A DNA stretch of 64,000 nt from Glandiceps talaboti (lineage: Eukaryota; Hemichordata; Enteropneusta; Spengelidae): NCBI RefSeq assembly GCF_964340395.1, contig NC_135550.1:10743408-10807407 (forward strand), read 5' to 3'. The position numbers and the translations under genes were made by a program. The notes beneath the pieces are model-generated. The model was not told the DNA's origin. It did not search any database and saw only the letters and a program-made list of their open reading frames with translations. Position 1 is the stretch's first letter. Each line of letters starts with the position of its first letter. This document shows, one piece after another, positions 1 to 14,057 of this stretch.

Positions 1-944
1 AAATGTAGAAGAACAACTGTGCTCAGATGGTGACTATTGTCATTAAAGGCATACATCGACAGTAACAATATACTAGAATAGTTGAATCAAACTGTTATGT
101 ATTTCGTCTGAGTTAAAAACTATTAAACTCACTTCAAATACAGGTCTCACTATTTTGCAGATTTGTTTATGTCAAAATTATTGAGATAGAAATCTTAGTA
201 TTTTTTTTGGTAAAAGTCCTCTCATGGAGAGATATTCAAATCCTCAATGATCAATGAGTACCTGCTGGTGTATAAACTGTTAAAAATGTGATGTCATTCC
301 CTATTATTCGTTCATTCAAATTTCTAATATAAAAACATATAACCATACTGAGAATCAGTCCAGGTACTTTGAAAATCACACATGGAATCGACAACTGCTG
401 ACATCAAAGCATTGACTGAATATAAGCTGTCACAAACTGGGAAAGTAAACAAATGAATTGGATTAATAATACTTAGCACAGCATGTACCAAGAACTGCAG
501 AGAAGTTGTAGTGTATTTTATGGTTTGATATGAGCAGGTTTATGGCCTCTTTATGTGTACATGAAATGCCAGACTATTGTGTAAAAGAAGCCATAAAACT
601 GTCCTTATCAAATGATGAAATGTAATATAAGTCTCTGTACTTCCAACATGCTGTGCCAAGTGTCATTAATCTAATTTAGTCTTTAACTTTCCCTGTTTAT
701 GACAAGTTCAGCTCATTGGTTGTCTTGCTTGATTGTATATGTTCTCACAAATCAAGTCAATACAAGAGTTCTGTTCTTCCAATCTATATCCGAAATGAAC
801 AAAGAGAGCTAACACGTCATTTTGCCATGTGAACTTACAAATTTAATTCAACAAAAGACATTCTTCAATTCTCTTTCTTTTCTTTTCTTTTCTCTTTTCT
901 ACAAAAAAAAAATCCAATTTGGTGTGTTGTCATTTGTATGCTAG

Positions 945-1720
945 TTCATGGATGTGATAGAGCAGGTAGAGAAGCCCATGTCACATGCAGAGTTATTGAG
1001 TACATTCCGAGACCAAGGACTTTCAGACTATCTGGTTGTTTATCTAAGATTGCTAACCTCAGGACAGTTACAAAAGGAGCACGAGTTTTTTCAAAATTTT
1101 CTTGAAGGTGGGCTTCCTGTGAAAGAGTTCTGTAATCAGGTAAGTGAGTGAAGGATCAATGAGTATGAACTGATTTGGTTGTACATGCTTGGAACACATG
1201 GACATTGAATATTCATGAGTTGGCTAGTTCATTTACATAATTTCTATATGACTTCATTGTGCATTTGTTCCATATTCATGAATATTCAGTGTTCATCCAT
1301 TCCATATTTATGAGGCTAGCCCATGAGACAACACACAACTGTTAATAAGGGTTGCCACTAAACAGTGGATAGTCAATAATTTTGATTTCACTTTGTATTT
1401 GTCGGCAATTGTGCGTAATGTAAGTGGTGTAAAATCATGAAATTATTTCTACCGATCTTTTTTTTCAGAATGACAATGTTTTAGTCAACAAATTTTCATT
1501 ATCTGTTTTACAGGAAGTAGAACCCATGGGCAGAGAGAGTGACCACATCCACATCATTGCATTAACTCACGGCCTAGGTGTCAAAGTTCGCGTTGAGTAC
1601 ATGGATCACACAGCAGGGGCCAAAATCAATCACCATGACTTCCCAGAGGGCTGTAAACCTTTAGTTACTTTCCTTTACAGGCCAGGACATTATGATATTC
1701 TCTACTCTGATAAGTCGTAG
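945..1720 (+). CDS. OTUB1: Ubiquitin thioesterase otubain-1-like, C-terminal two exons (5' partial)
   Basis: Two coding exons, 945-1139 and 1514-1720, are joined in phase 0 by a GTAAGT...ACAG intron and end at TAG 1718-1720. They encode about 133 residues of the otubain OTU-fold cysteine protease. The first exon begins FMDVIEQVEK and contains SDYLVVYLRLLTSG; the second has EVEPM, DHIHIIAL, VEYMD and the terminal RPGHYDILY. The His of GHYDILY is the catalytic-triad His of the family; the Asp and Cys lie in upstream exons outside the window. Otubain-1 cleaves Lys48-linked ubiquitin and also inhibits E2 enzymes non-catalytically in nucleus and cytosol (family knowledge). The motifs fit OTUB1 better than OTUB2. 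I saw no exon for the preceding segment in 1-944, so that stretch is read as intron; it ends in a TC-rich tract (about 870-900) before the TAG acceptor at 942-944. Confidence 0.93.
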
Positions 1721-4439
1721 GTAGGTCATAGGTCATAGGTCACAGGTCAAGTTGTATGGTCACCGTATTTATGTGATGTACCAATTGACATGCATTATGG
1801 TACACTCCTTCTTATGTTTAAAAACAAGTGCTCACCTTTATCCTTGTTCAACGTTTTTGGAGATTTTCACAAGGGAGCTGTGAAGGGTCAGGAAATCATA
1901 CAACTAAAATGAATACGAAAACCAAAGATGTTCTCATAGTTGTCGGAATTTACTGATAATATGCAACACAGTAATGTGATGAAGTAGGTTTTTTTTGTTT
2001 GTTTTTTTTGTTAAAGTTTCTTTCAACTAAACCATGTATCAGTCTTTTATAGTACTAGATTTCAAGATTTTGGGAAACCCAACCTGTATTGATGTGTAGA
2101 TAACGTGTCTGTATTTTTGACAACAGTTTTGTGCATTGTTTAGTTACCATGTGTTAAAATGTAGGGTAGTTTTACAGTCATGTGCTTTAGAGAAAAAAAA
2201 AAAGCTGTTCTGTACAGTTTGTCAATCATTATCCAAGTATTTTTTTTATCTTATGATGTTTCTTATATTTGCAATATGTGGTCCTGTTCTCCTCAAGTAA
2301 AATTACCTGTCTACTAGGCAGTTTGGACATCAAGACACAGCTTTCCGAAACTTTTCAATCTTCATGTCTTTACAAAGAAAAGATATAGTCACACATTTTT
2401 CTGTAGTTTTGTTCTGATAAACTGTTGATCAGAATTCACGGAAACACAAAGATTTGTAGAGGAACAGAGAGAGAGAGAGAGAGTTTGGCAGATGCAAACT
2501 TAAGTTATAGTTTGATTTTCATTAGTAGTTGATTTTTTGCTTCACTTATATTTTTTTTCTGTGTTTGTGTTGTACATTTTGTATGGCTGTTTTAAACCTT
2601 TGATTGTCTATTCAATGGATAATGTTACATATTCACTATATGTTTACATATCTGATTTGAATTTCATCTTCTGGTACCCAATTGTGATAGTAGCTGGGAT
2701 ATCATGCTACATACTGTATAAAGGTCTTCAACTCAGCATTTTCAATGAGTCAGACCACAGATAATTAAGGAGATCTTCTTAATTGTTTGTGGTCAGACTC
2801 ACTACTCCTGCTCCCTCCCTCCCCTCCCCTCCCCTCCCCTCCTACTCCCCCCTCCCTTTATACATCACTGAGTGCTTGTACTACCAACTGTACTTCGAAC
2901 TGCCAACAGAACTGGTGTTTTTTTTCCCTCATTGAAAAGAAAACATTGACAGTTAATTAAGTGTGTGTGTGTGCTATCATTAGCCGTGTATACCATGCTT
3001 TCTAACAATTGCCATACTCATAGTTGTTGTTGTATTGTAAGGCGAGTCATGTGACTCAAATCTCACCAATGTTGAAATGATACATCTAATATCAATAAAG
3101 GAAATTACACAATAGAAACCTTTGAATTGATGGTGATTTGTTGGATGGATTGAAAACTGTTTGAGGGATTCAACAACCAATTACACGTTGCTAATTTACC
3201 GAAGAGACGTACATATCAAGCCTTAGAGTAAAAGCAGCGAGATAGACGGAGGAGAAACAAACAACCAAAAAAAGAAGTCAAAACTACTACACAAACAACA
3301 TAATAGAAAGTGGTGTGGGTTTTAGCTGTTTCTACCCAAAATCAAGTTTGCAGGGGAAGCGATGCCCTTTGCTTCAGTATCTCCAAGTATAGGTTACAGT
3401 CCAATGTGACATTTCTCCTTGCAAAAGCCCAAATCTATTTGTAAAGAAATATCTTTTTATGTACAGATGCTGAAGTCGATTGCCACTGTTATTGTAATGT
3501 AGTGTGTACCATACAATTGTACATCTCCAGAATGCGGCGGGAGGGGGAGGGGGAGGGGGCACGAACATTTTGGGGTTCATTCCGGGGGCATGAAATATTT
3601 GACCAAAATATTTTCTCCTAAGGCCCCCTACGGCCTACTGCCGTTGATTCTGCTCGTTACTACATTTGGAAAACTGATACATGTATATTCTTGAATCTCT
3701 GCGTGACATATTTTGACAGTTAGCTGGGTAGATATGCCATTTTTAATGTTCAACCCTAAAATATAAATAATTCTCTGCTTGATAAACTGCAAAATAAGTT
3801 GTTTAAAAAAAACTAACTACGTCGAATCTGTCTATGACCATCATTTCTATCCTTATTTGGGTATACGTTCTTGTCCCTAAAATTACTACTAAAATTTTAA
3901 GACGATCGATGTGCAGCCAAATTAAAAACATCTACCCATGTATGATTCCAAACAAGACCCATTGTTAGGGATTTCCAGTCACAATAATCTCTGGTCAATT
4001 GCCTTTATTCTGGTGCTGTGAAGGTATTTCTAAAGCATGAAAACGTGTTATCAACCTCACGCTTAGGGACTGGTTAGGTTCTTTGGTCGGGGGAAGGGGG
4101 GGGGGGTGTTGGCGGTGGATTGATGAGGTCACCCTTTTTTTGAAATTGGAAGGGGGCGCATTCTGTTTTGAAAATTTAAAGGGGGGGGGGGTCATTCTGT
4201 TTTGGATTGGGATGGAAGAACAATTGATAAATTTTCTACAATGTCTGAACTGTGGTATTTTTTCTTGTAAAATAGTTCTTACCTGTGTTCTTTAATATAC
4301 TTCACCTAAAGTGGTGCTGACACACTGTTTAAGTACAATTACATGTATACATTACCTACCATACTAGTTACTGTATATATCGTGGAGCAAAATTTCGTTG
4401 CTGAAAACCATATTATAGCTATTAAGACTGGAAGACATG
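1721..4439. other. OTUB1 3' flank and intergenic DNA, no supported gene
   Basis: No coding exon is supported here. AATAAA at 3094-3099 on the plus strand is a possible polyadenylation signal for a long OTUB1 3' UTR, but it is 1.4 kb past the stop. A GA tract (about 2467-2483), CCCTC repeats (2810-2860) and several G-runs (3537-3600, 4083-4190) are present. The G-rich block at 3537-3650 resembles part of the larger element at 45281-46118. Confidence 0.5.
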
Positions 4440-5245
4440 TCGGTAAAGCTATCTCGGACAGAAAATTTATTTTTGTATGAAAATGAAGGTCTAAATGTTC
4501 CTGATGATGAACTGCATGTTTTGTTATTTTGTCCTTTATACCAGTCTCTTAGAAAGGAACTAATACCAAATTATTTTAAACAGTATATTACCCAACATGA
4601 GAAAAAGCAATAATGAACTCACACTTTTTCGTTTGAGTCTATTTTTGTATTCAAAGCTTTTTTACTCAGAGAGAAGACACTATTATCATTGTAATGTCTA
4701 GTAGTAGTAGGTTCGTGATGTAAAAAAAATCTTTTATTTGTGTGTAATTTACAGGATATTTGGAATTACCAAGCAGTAAATAATGTAAATGATTTTGTTG
4801 ACACCTTTACCGAAAGATTCAAGAGATTTTTATTTTCTGAATGGTATAGTGATGTTTGTACTCTTGAAAAGTTAAATTGGTATCACAGATTTAAGTTTAC
4901 TCTGGATCCTGCAAGATATGTATTTTCAGTTAGAACCACCGTTCATATGCAAATGCTTGCAAGACTTCGTTGCTCTTCGCACTATTTGCGAGTAGAAACA
5001 GATAGAAAACATAGTATTGAAAGATATATGAGGTTATCTATGTGATTCAAATGAGGTAGAGGATGAATATCATTTTCTGTTAATTTGTTCCTTTTTTAAT
5101 GTTGTGAGAACTAAGTTTTTACTTTGAACCTCCAACTACTGGTAATGTCTATTTATTTGTCATTGTGTTCCAAAAGTTACTGTATTATTTATCCTCAAAT
5201 GATGGGCGGCGGCCCTATTCTTATGAAATAAAATATAAAAAAATA
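4440..5245 (+). pseudogene. Two adjacent relics of a non-LTR retrotransposon C-terminal tail
   Basis: Two plus-strand fragments show the His/Cys pattern found after the reverse transcriptase in many LINE proteins. The first (about 4446-4612) reads through DDELHVLLFCPLYQSLRKEL and stops at TAA. The second starts near 4755 (QDIWNYQAVNNVNDF), runs to MRLSM at 5043, and resumes in another frame at 5041 with CDSNEVEDEYHFLLIC to about 5127. The frame change near 5040 is a frameshift within the conserved motif. AATAAA and an A-rich run follow at about 5226-5245, consistent with a LINE 3' end. No reverse transcriptase or endonuclease core is present, so both are dead 5'-truncated copies. The LINE clade cannot be assigned. 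Confidence 0.65.
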
Positions 5246-6762
5246 TATATCATTTAAATACTGTTGAAGTAGCCATATTGATGACAAATGAGTATTTATT
5301 TATTTATATATATTTTTTATTGTTTATGACATCGACAACTCTACTATGGCAGCCCTGCTACTATGGCTTCCTACTTTTAAAAAAACACTTTGAAACAACT
5401 TTGGCCAAAGTCCTTGTTATTAACTGAAATTACAAAAAGGTAAAAAAAAATATGTCAAAAGTGTGTTATTGTACGTACAACGTTTCAACCGTAAATGTAT
5501 GACTGTATAAAAATCTATGGTATGTGCTGAACCGATGTTGTCATTGAATTTCTTGAATAACATGTGAACTCTATCTATACAGGGTAGTTGTTGATACATG
5601 ATGCTACTGTGTCTTGGAATGTGTTGATATGCGAGACATAGAACGTACAGTCCACTGTGAGTCACGATAAAATACCTGGCGTGTGAATATGATATGATAT
5701 GGAGGTGGGATGTCATTGTGTTTTTAAAAAAAGAAGTGATGGGGTTAACCTGTTTTGGGTTTCATAGAGAGAAAGGGAGAGGGGGGGATGTCAGAGACTT
5801 TTAGTCGGCCCGATTGAAAACTTCAACGATGACAAACTCATAAATGTTATTATCTATAGCAAAGATCGTTGACCTCATCATAAAGATGACTGGTCATAAT
5901 TTGCCCATGGTCAGATAATATCCCATTTTATAATTACAGACTTCACAGGCAAACGTTTTGAGAGAAAATTGTAAAATAAAAATAATAACATCAAACATGA
6001 CATCTTGGTGAGTTCACACTTCGGTGTTTAAAGTAAATAAAGTAAAACTGGTAATGTCGTGACGGGACGCCCTCACACATCGGTCAAAGAGAGGAGGCCG
6101 GCGAGGGCGGAGCGACAGTGTCGAGACGCATCGTACAGTCTATGTAATAGTAAATATTCAAATATTGGTCCTTGACAAGTTTATGAGTTTATGCAAAGAT
6201 GTGGTAGGGGTGGGGGCGGGGGGTTATGTCATAAACTTTTACGAAAAAATAAAGACTTTAATAGCGTAAATTACGAATTACAGAAATTATGATCTCTCGC
6301 TACATTTGTATGCCTAAAATGAATTATGAAGAAAAAATAAAGTATATGTTCCAGTTATACAACATACATCGTCTCGTATGCAGTTTATCATTTTACTATA
6401 ACCACAGACATTGTTCTTTATCCTCCAAGGCTGAGTGAAAAACATGTTTATGGAGACGAAATAATCACAATGATTGTTTTAAGTTTCTTTGGAGACAGAG
6501 TTGCTAGAGTATCGTAATCTTTTGGCATGCGTTCATGTTTTAATTATTCATTATTCATTTTCATTAGAAACTGCGATATGTAAAATTATTAGAATAGATC
6601 TTGCGCAATGAACGCCAAGGAAGAACTAGAAATCGGGCTGGAGTGACTCTAGACTTAAAACTAATTTTGAATTGGATTTAGGGGAACGGAGGAAAATTGC
6701 TAAAGATCTGAGCCCGATTTCTGAGTAGTAATCTTGGCTTAACAACAGTTGACGGCCACACC
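5246..6762. other. Intergenic region upstream of the choline kinase gene
   Basis: I see no coding exon. A single arm of the palindromic repeat family described at 24935-25310 lies at about 5345-5440 (TTCCTACTT, TTTGAAACAAC, CCAAAGTCCTTGTT). CpG-containing, GC-richer DNA at about 6060-6140 could be regulatory. No TATA box stands out within 100 bases of the inferred start at 6763. Confidence 0.4.
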
Positions 6763-8558
6763 ATGATTCACATCAGTCCCGAATTCACCGCCAAAGCATA
6801 CCAGTTGTGTCGACAATATTTACGTGGAGCGTGGACAACTTTGGAAAAGCACGAATTCCAGGTGTCAACGCTAAGGTAAGGGAGAGACAATTTGATTCAG
6901 ATGATATTTTTTGAACATGAAACGCATGGCCAGTATATCTGCCAGCTCTACATCATTGCCATGGCCATGTATAGTTGAGTCAATTTTATCCTGCCACGTA
7001 GGGTTTGATACACTTCAGACCACTATAGTTTTCTACAGTGGTCTGAGACTACACACACAGTTTAACGGTACCTCTAAAAGTTGATATCACCCGATGCTAG
7101 CTCTATCAGTTGGCAGATATTTTTTGAAACATAAGTTTGTAGTTGGAATTATACTAGGATATTTCGACATGAAGCAAAATCAACCACCGTGGACGACCAA
7201 CTTACAGACTGTACGCCTTCAAGTCGTGTACGTGTAACCCAATGTGAATAGTGGCATATGGAATGTCGAAACATCTGGCGACTGGTACAGTACAGTTATC
7301 ACAGATATTAAGATATGATACATAAACATCCGTTGTACCCTACTTCTTTGGGTATCAAAATATCACTTGTTGGTCATACTCAAACCACCTCTATCGACGC
7401 TGATTTACTCTAAAACGGAAGAAAGATGACTGAAACAGGCCCAGTTTAGGCATCAGCGGAATAATCTCGCTCATTCTTACTGTTCTTCTCGATAACAAAT
7501 TCAAGTAGTGCGATCAAATGTATTGCATTATATCAAGAAAGCGTATAGTCATATGTACGTTAGGTCATTTGATGTGAATACTAATATACAAAACCGTTGT
7601 ATCGGCATTATCTGTTGGGATGTCACGATAAACATAGGCTGGATAAAACCGTTAGGAAAGCTGATAGAATCGTTCGAGGGACCAAACTGACAATCAACGC
7701 AAACCAATTTTAACAGACGATGCGCACTTTAAAAAAAACAAGAGTTTGACAAATGATCATGGATATGGCAAGTGGATAGACACCCCACCAAAAACACATA
7801 TATGCCTAGCAACAAGACCACGCCCATAGCAACAGTGAAATGAAGGTGCATATTGCATAACAATGAGGATTGATTCAGCACGTGACACATCGGGACTTTA
7901 TATCATTATATTCATGGGGGAGGGGGGGGCACAACTGACGATTAAAAGGAAACATTAGTAAACATAATATGACCGCCTTGTATCTTTAAAGTTATCTATG
8001 TGAATGGCACCTTCGCAACCGAGACTTTGGAGTTACTGTAAAATTAAATCTTGACAGAATCACTGTTCTGTGTCCCTTACCCAACCCAGGTGCAACTGTT
8101 ACCCTCCCGACAGTACTGTCCACAGACACCCTAACTGTTTCTTATATATATGTATATACACACTGTATTGTATGTCCATTTCATTTCCTTATATAGGGGT
8201 TCAGGCCTCAGCAACTATTCATATATTTGTTCTGCATTGTCCAATGCAAGCCAAGACGTACAACAAGTACTACTACGTATCCATGGCGACGTGTTAGATA
8301 CCCCTGAAAGTCTGATGGCAGAGACCGCTGTCTTCACATTGCTTGCTGAAAGAAACATTGCTCCAAAATGCTACGGCATTTTTAGAGGTGGCCGTTTGGA
8401 AGAATACATACCTGTAAGTATTGTGTAAAAAAATCAGAAGTATGTATGTATGTATGTATGTATGTATGTATGTATGTATGTATGTATGTATGTATGTATG
8501 TATGTATGTATGTATGTGTGTGTATGTATGTATGTATGTATGTATGTATGTATGTATG

Positions 8559-8589
<31 letters not shown>

Positions 8590-8975
8590 TGTATGTGTGT
8601 GTGTATGTATGTATGTATGTATGTATGTATGTATGTATGTATGTATGTATGTATGTATGTATGTATGTATGTATGTATGTGTGTGTATATACGATAGCAG
8701 TATGGAGTGTGTCTGTGTGTCTATATCTTTGTGTCTGATGAGTTTCTGTATATCTGTACTTAGTATTTATACATACACTGTATTGAATGCAATGGGTGTG
8801 TATGGGTGTGTATCAGTGTGTTTTATATCTACATTAGTATGTATGTATATTTGTACCTGTAGACGTTGTAGGAATGGATGGATGTGTCTGTGTATATATG
8901 TGTTTGTCTCTGGGTCTCTCTATAACTACTAGTATGTATATATACCTGTGCTAAAAGTAAGGATAGGCGTATGGA

Positions 8976-9006
<31 letters not shown>

Positions 9007-12000
9007 GTCTTTACATTTATATTAGGATGCACATGTATACCAGTAGATATTGTAAGCATGGATGGATGTGTGATGTGTCTGTGTGTTTAAGTTTAATATG
9101 CAAATTTCTCTCTGTCTTTATATCTGTATTAGTAAATCTGTATGTATAATCATATAAATATTATGTGCCATACATGTATGGATGTGTCTCTACGTGTCTG
9201 TAAGCTGTATTCATGTATTTCATATGGAAAATGCCATATCAACTATTGACGAACAGTAGACATGAGTCCACTATATACAATTGCAACACATCTAAACATC
9301 ACTCCTATAAATATCGCCTTACACCACTTTGACACTTGCTAGACCATACCATAGCTATATCATAGAATTGGTTGCTATACATTTTTTTTTTGCAGTCAAG
9401 ATGTCTTAAAGTAGAAGAAATGAGAGAGAAAGGGGCGAGTGTTGACGTAGCTGGTAAACTGGCTATATTTCACACCATGGAGCTGCCATTACCAAAACAA
9501 CCTATATACCTTCTAGATACATCACACAGGTTTGTAGCTGATATACAACGAAAATCATAAACCCTGAAACAAAAAGTTGCCTGACTCGACAATAAATCTT
9601 ACTTACATTGATAGAGTTTATTGTCTGGCTAGACAAAATAAAATATCTCTTTGATGTTGCTGAATCTTCTCGTCTGGCTAGACAGAAATCTAATTATACT
9701 ACGGCTAGACCGACTTGGCCAATCAGAGGCCTTGATTTCGGTTGGTTATATGGAACAATATCCCACTCTTTCTTAGGGTTGTGACCTATATTACTAAAAC
9801 AAAAGAATTCTAAATTTGCATGAAACAACATTTCTAGCCTTAATTTTCACTTTTGGATAAAAAGTTTCAAAGATCCGTTTGAGCCAAGCACGCCATAGTA
9901 GAAGTAAGATAGACAACTCGTTCGGTAGGGTTATGTGCCAAAAACCCAGGGCTAAGCTCTGGGGCTATTAAAGCCCCCTCGTTTATTGGCACATGACCCT
10001 CCCGAACTCGTTGACTATCTATTACTTAATATTTACACATGTTATCGTCTGGCGTGACTACAATATGTTACTACTTTAGTCAACTGACTGACTCAATGAT
10101 ACCAATAAACGCGCCAACGTTACTTTTACCTTCACGTGTATTCCTTGGGATCGAGCGCCCCCCCCCCCCCCGTTCAAATCAGAAAGATCGTTTACCTTCG
10201 AATTCCTATAACTTCCATATGTGTTTACAAAAGTTGCATTCTAGACAACATACAGCAACGGGGGTGGGGGGGGGGAGGGACTTGATCCCAAGGAATACAC
10301 GTGGAGATGTGGAGATAAACGTAACTTTGGCGCGTTTATTGGTATCATTGAATCAGTCAGATGACTAAAGTAGTATAGTAATAATTAGAATCGCGCCAGA
10401 CGATAACATGTGGAAATATTAATTAGATTTCTGTCGAGCCAGACGAGAAGATTCAGTAACATCAAAGATATATTTTGCATAGTCAAACAATAAACTCTAT
10501 CAAACAATAAACTCTATCAATGTTTATTAAGATTTTTGTCGAGTCAGGCGACTTTTTGTTTCAGATGATTTTCGTCGCTAAATTTCGTTGTATTTGCTAA
10601 ATTACATACCATGGATTTGCCATGGGAAATCCTAGATAGTGAAATTCACCAGAAACTCGGGTAGATTTTACCTACTTCATGCCTTTTACAAAGACACTGG
10701 TAACGTACCTGATAGGTTTTTCTTGTCAAATGTCCAAAATACCCACGTAAGTGCACAGTACTGGCACTCACGTTTCATGGGCGTCTGTTCTTATTGCATA
10801 TGTGTGTATCCAAAATAACAAATTTCGCAAAAAAAATATAACTTTGCGTTCACTTGTTCATAATGATATCATGATGTACGTACAGCAATCACACACTCGC
10901 ATATCATTTACGTACAGTTATATGAAATAATGTTTTCAGTATTGCACTGCAGTACTCATATGTAATAGATAGTCAACGAGTTCGGGAGGGTTTTGAGACA
11001 ATAAACGAGGGGGCATAGCCCCCGAGCTTTTGGCACATAACCCTACCGAACGAGTTGTCTATCTTACTTATACTACGGCGTGATTGGCTCAAACGGATCT
11101 TTTAAAAACAATTGTGTAATTTGTTGCAGGCAAATTGTTGCTGAGCGTAATCTAGGTCACACCCGGCACGTCACCCCTAAGAAAGAGTGGGTCATGGCTC
11201 CATATAACCAACCGAAATCAAGGCCTCTGATTGGCCAAGTCGGTCTAGCCGTAGTATAAATACCGATAGTATGTATATATACCAATGTAATTTGTTTACT
11301 TCCAGATGGCTTCATTGTATCAACAGCATGTCATTCAACAACCCAGAACAAGATAGAAAATTCAAGAGACTTATGTCATTCCAATTACAAGAAGAAATGC
11401 AATTTGTAGAGTACGTGAAAAACTTTGTGTATATTTTTTTCATCTGATGCTAATATTATTAGCTCAGTTCGCATAGACTAAGGAGGGTTACATGTATTAC
11501 AATGGGGTTCCGTGTTTCCGCTAGTCTGTCCCTCCCTACACATCCGTATCTTTGACATGCAAATAAAATGGACGACTGCTTTCACATCTGGCACAAAGGT
11601 GATGTGCTATATGGTATGGGACACACGTACGTCATGTTTTGGCGACATTATCAAATTTGACCAAATGGCGGCCATCTTTGTCGTTAAAATAACTATTTAC
11701 TGCATATATCAAGAACTGTAATACATCGAAACATCATTCAAGTGTCTAACCTATATAATCAGGTGCATGCAGCCTTTTGAGACCTTCAGTGGGAAATATC
11801 AAAATCAATCTATATCTTACATATTGCAGACACATTTGTGATATTAAGTATGCCAACTATCTTCTAGATTTTGTTCACAGGTAATGGAGAAAATGAAATT
11901 TGCATTGATTTTGGCGCTTACATCTGCAACTACAAACTCAAGTCAATATATACCCTGAGTGATAACATGGTATTAAATCATCATTTCTGTAGAGCCAGTT

Positions 12001-13996
12001 TTACTGCTATAGGCACCACTTTTATTTTTATATTATAGGCACCCCTTTTATTTTTATATATCTTCTTTTTTTTCAGACAAGTCGTTAACTTCACTCCATC
12101 ACCAACTGTTTTCTGTCATAACGACCTCAATCACGGTAAGGCATATTATTTTGTGTTTTTTCATATGACATAACGCCCCACTAATCTGTAAGATACGAGT
12201 TTCTTGCCACGAGGTCAGCTATCACTCCAGGGATGAATGACAAGGCGTATCATCTTACAGTCTATAACGCCCAATAGGGCTGTTAAACACATCGTTTTCC
12301 TCCAAATGAAAGATATAATTAACTGAAAACGTCCCAACCCTGAAAAGTTGCGAGCTTTTAGCCAACAGTGTTCCTCGTGTTTTGTTGGCTAAAAACTCAG
12401 GCATTGTCACCATGAATGTTATGGCCAACATTGCATTGACCACCTGACAAATCATTTTCAAATAGTTGATGAACAAAAACTTCTAAATATACTTTCAGAC
12501 ATTAACCAGACATTCCTTTGTTTGTTTTTAATTTAAAGGCAACATTTTGTTGGTGGATGATGGAACCAAAGACAAACACATCAGATTTATTGATTTTGAA
12601 TATGCAAGCTACAATTACAGGTGAGTTTATTAATATGACCATCTGGTGAAGAGTTCAACCAGCATCTAAACATACTTCTGATTGATCAGTGTCGCCATTT
12701 TTGACTGACTATCTGGTGAAGAGTTCAATCAAACATACTTCTGATTGCTCAATATTTTTTATCTTTTATTGGTGTATCCCTACCTTCATAAATTACTACA
12801 CAGTGTCACAACCACCTCTCATATTTCACAGTCTTCCAGTTCTGTGTTCCATTTTATTTCGTCACAATTTCTAAAGCCACCTTTCATTTACAACACAACA
12901 CAACACAACACAACACAACACAACACAACACAACACAACACAACACAACACAACACAAGCTGTCAGTCAGCATTTCCTCTCATGTCTCAAAAAACTGGGG
13001 ATGCAGTTTGTACTCCGTTGGAAGGGGTTTCCTATGGTTTGTACTTCTTCTACTTCTACTTCTATACTGTGTAAACATTCTAAAAAGGATTATCATCACA
13101 CAGGCGTAACGCTGGCGGCGTCCTTTAGATCTCACCCGTGTTCAGGTGAGCACGATCTATGAGATCGGTGATATCAATGCTGGAGAGGGCAGATTTGAAA
13201 CTGTCTATTGTCTTTGCTTGTTGAAAGGATAATGGTAAGAGATTGTAATTGTAACTATCAGAATATATAAATTTCCAAGAACTCAGTTAATCGAAAGGTC
13301 CCAGTCAAGGTCATGTTGCAAGAGATGGCATTAGCATTCATCTGGCATAGTATTTCAGATTTCAGATTACATGTATGTGATTTTTGCCCCAGTAGCTGTC
13401 TCTTCGTACATAATTGTATTTCATCCAAGTCATCAAAAACAAATATTCGAAAAGCAAGACAAATGCAACATCTTACATCCTTACTTTTTGGTAAGGGCGG
13501 TACTTTGAAGGTGTACGTGATATGGGTGTCACCAGCTGGGGGAAGGATCAATTCATGTAAATGTATTTTCTCAGTTTGTCATACTTTGTCTTCCTAATGT
13601 GTTTTGTCAATCAGTGACTATAAATAAAAACAAAACAGTTGAACTCCAGATCATTACATGAAAGTATCAACCTCTTGCTTGACACATGCCTGTTCTGTTC
13701 TTTCTTGTTCACAGGGGATTTGACATAGCCAATCACTTCTGTGAATGGACTCTAGACTATACCTACAATACAGCCCCGCCACATTACAAGTATACAGCAG
13801 AACACTATCCTAGCAGGGAAGAACAGTTGACCTTCATCCGGACATACTTGAACAATGCTAATGAGAGCTACCAAAGTTCTCCTCTTGATGTACAGAAAGC
13901 GCAAGCATTGGAAGAAAATCTCCTAATTGAAGTCAAAAGGTTAGAAAAACTTTCATTTGTACCTTCCATAAGGAAGGTTATATATTAGGGATAAAA

Positions 13997-14057
<61 letters not shown>

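Noticed and set aside
2537-2764. 75-codon hydrophobic frame with two membrane-like segments after OTUB1
   Set aside because: AT-rich sequence favours hydrophobic codons by chance; no homology recognised, no splice support, and it probably lies in the OTUB1 3' UTR.
8421-8932. Long frames rich in Met-Tyr-Val-Cys
   Set aside because: They are translations of the ATGT microsatellite.
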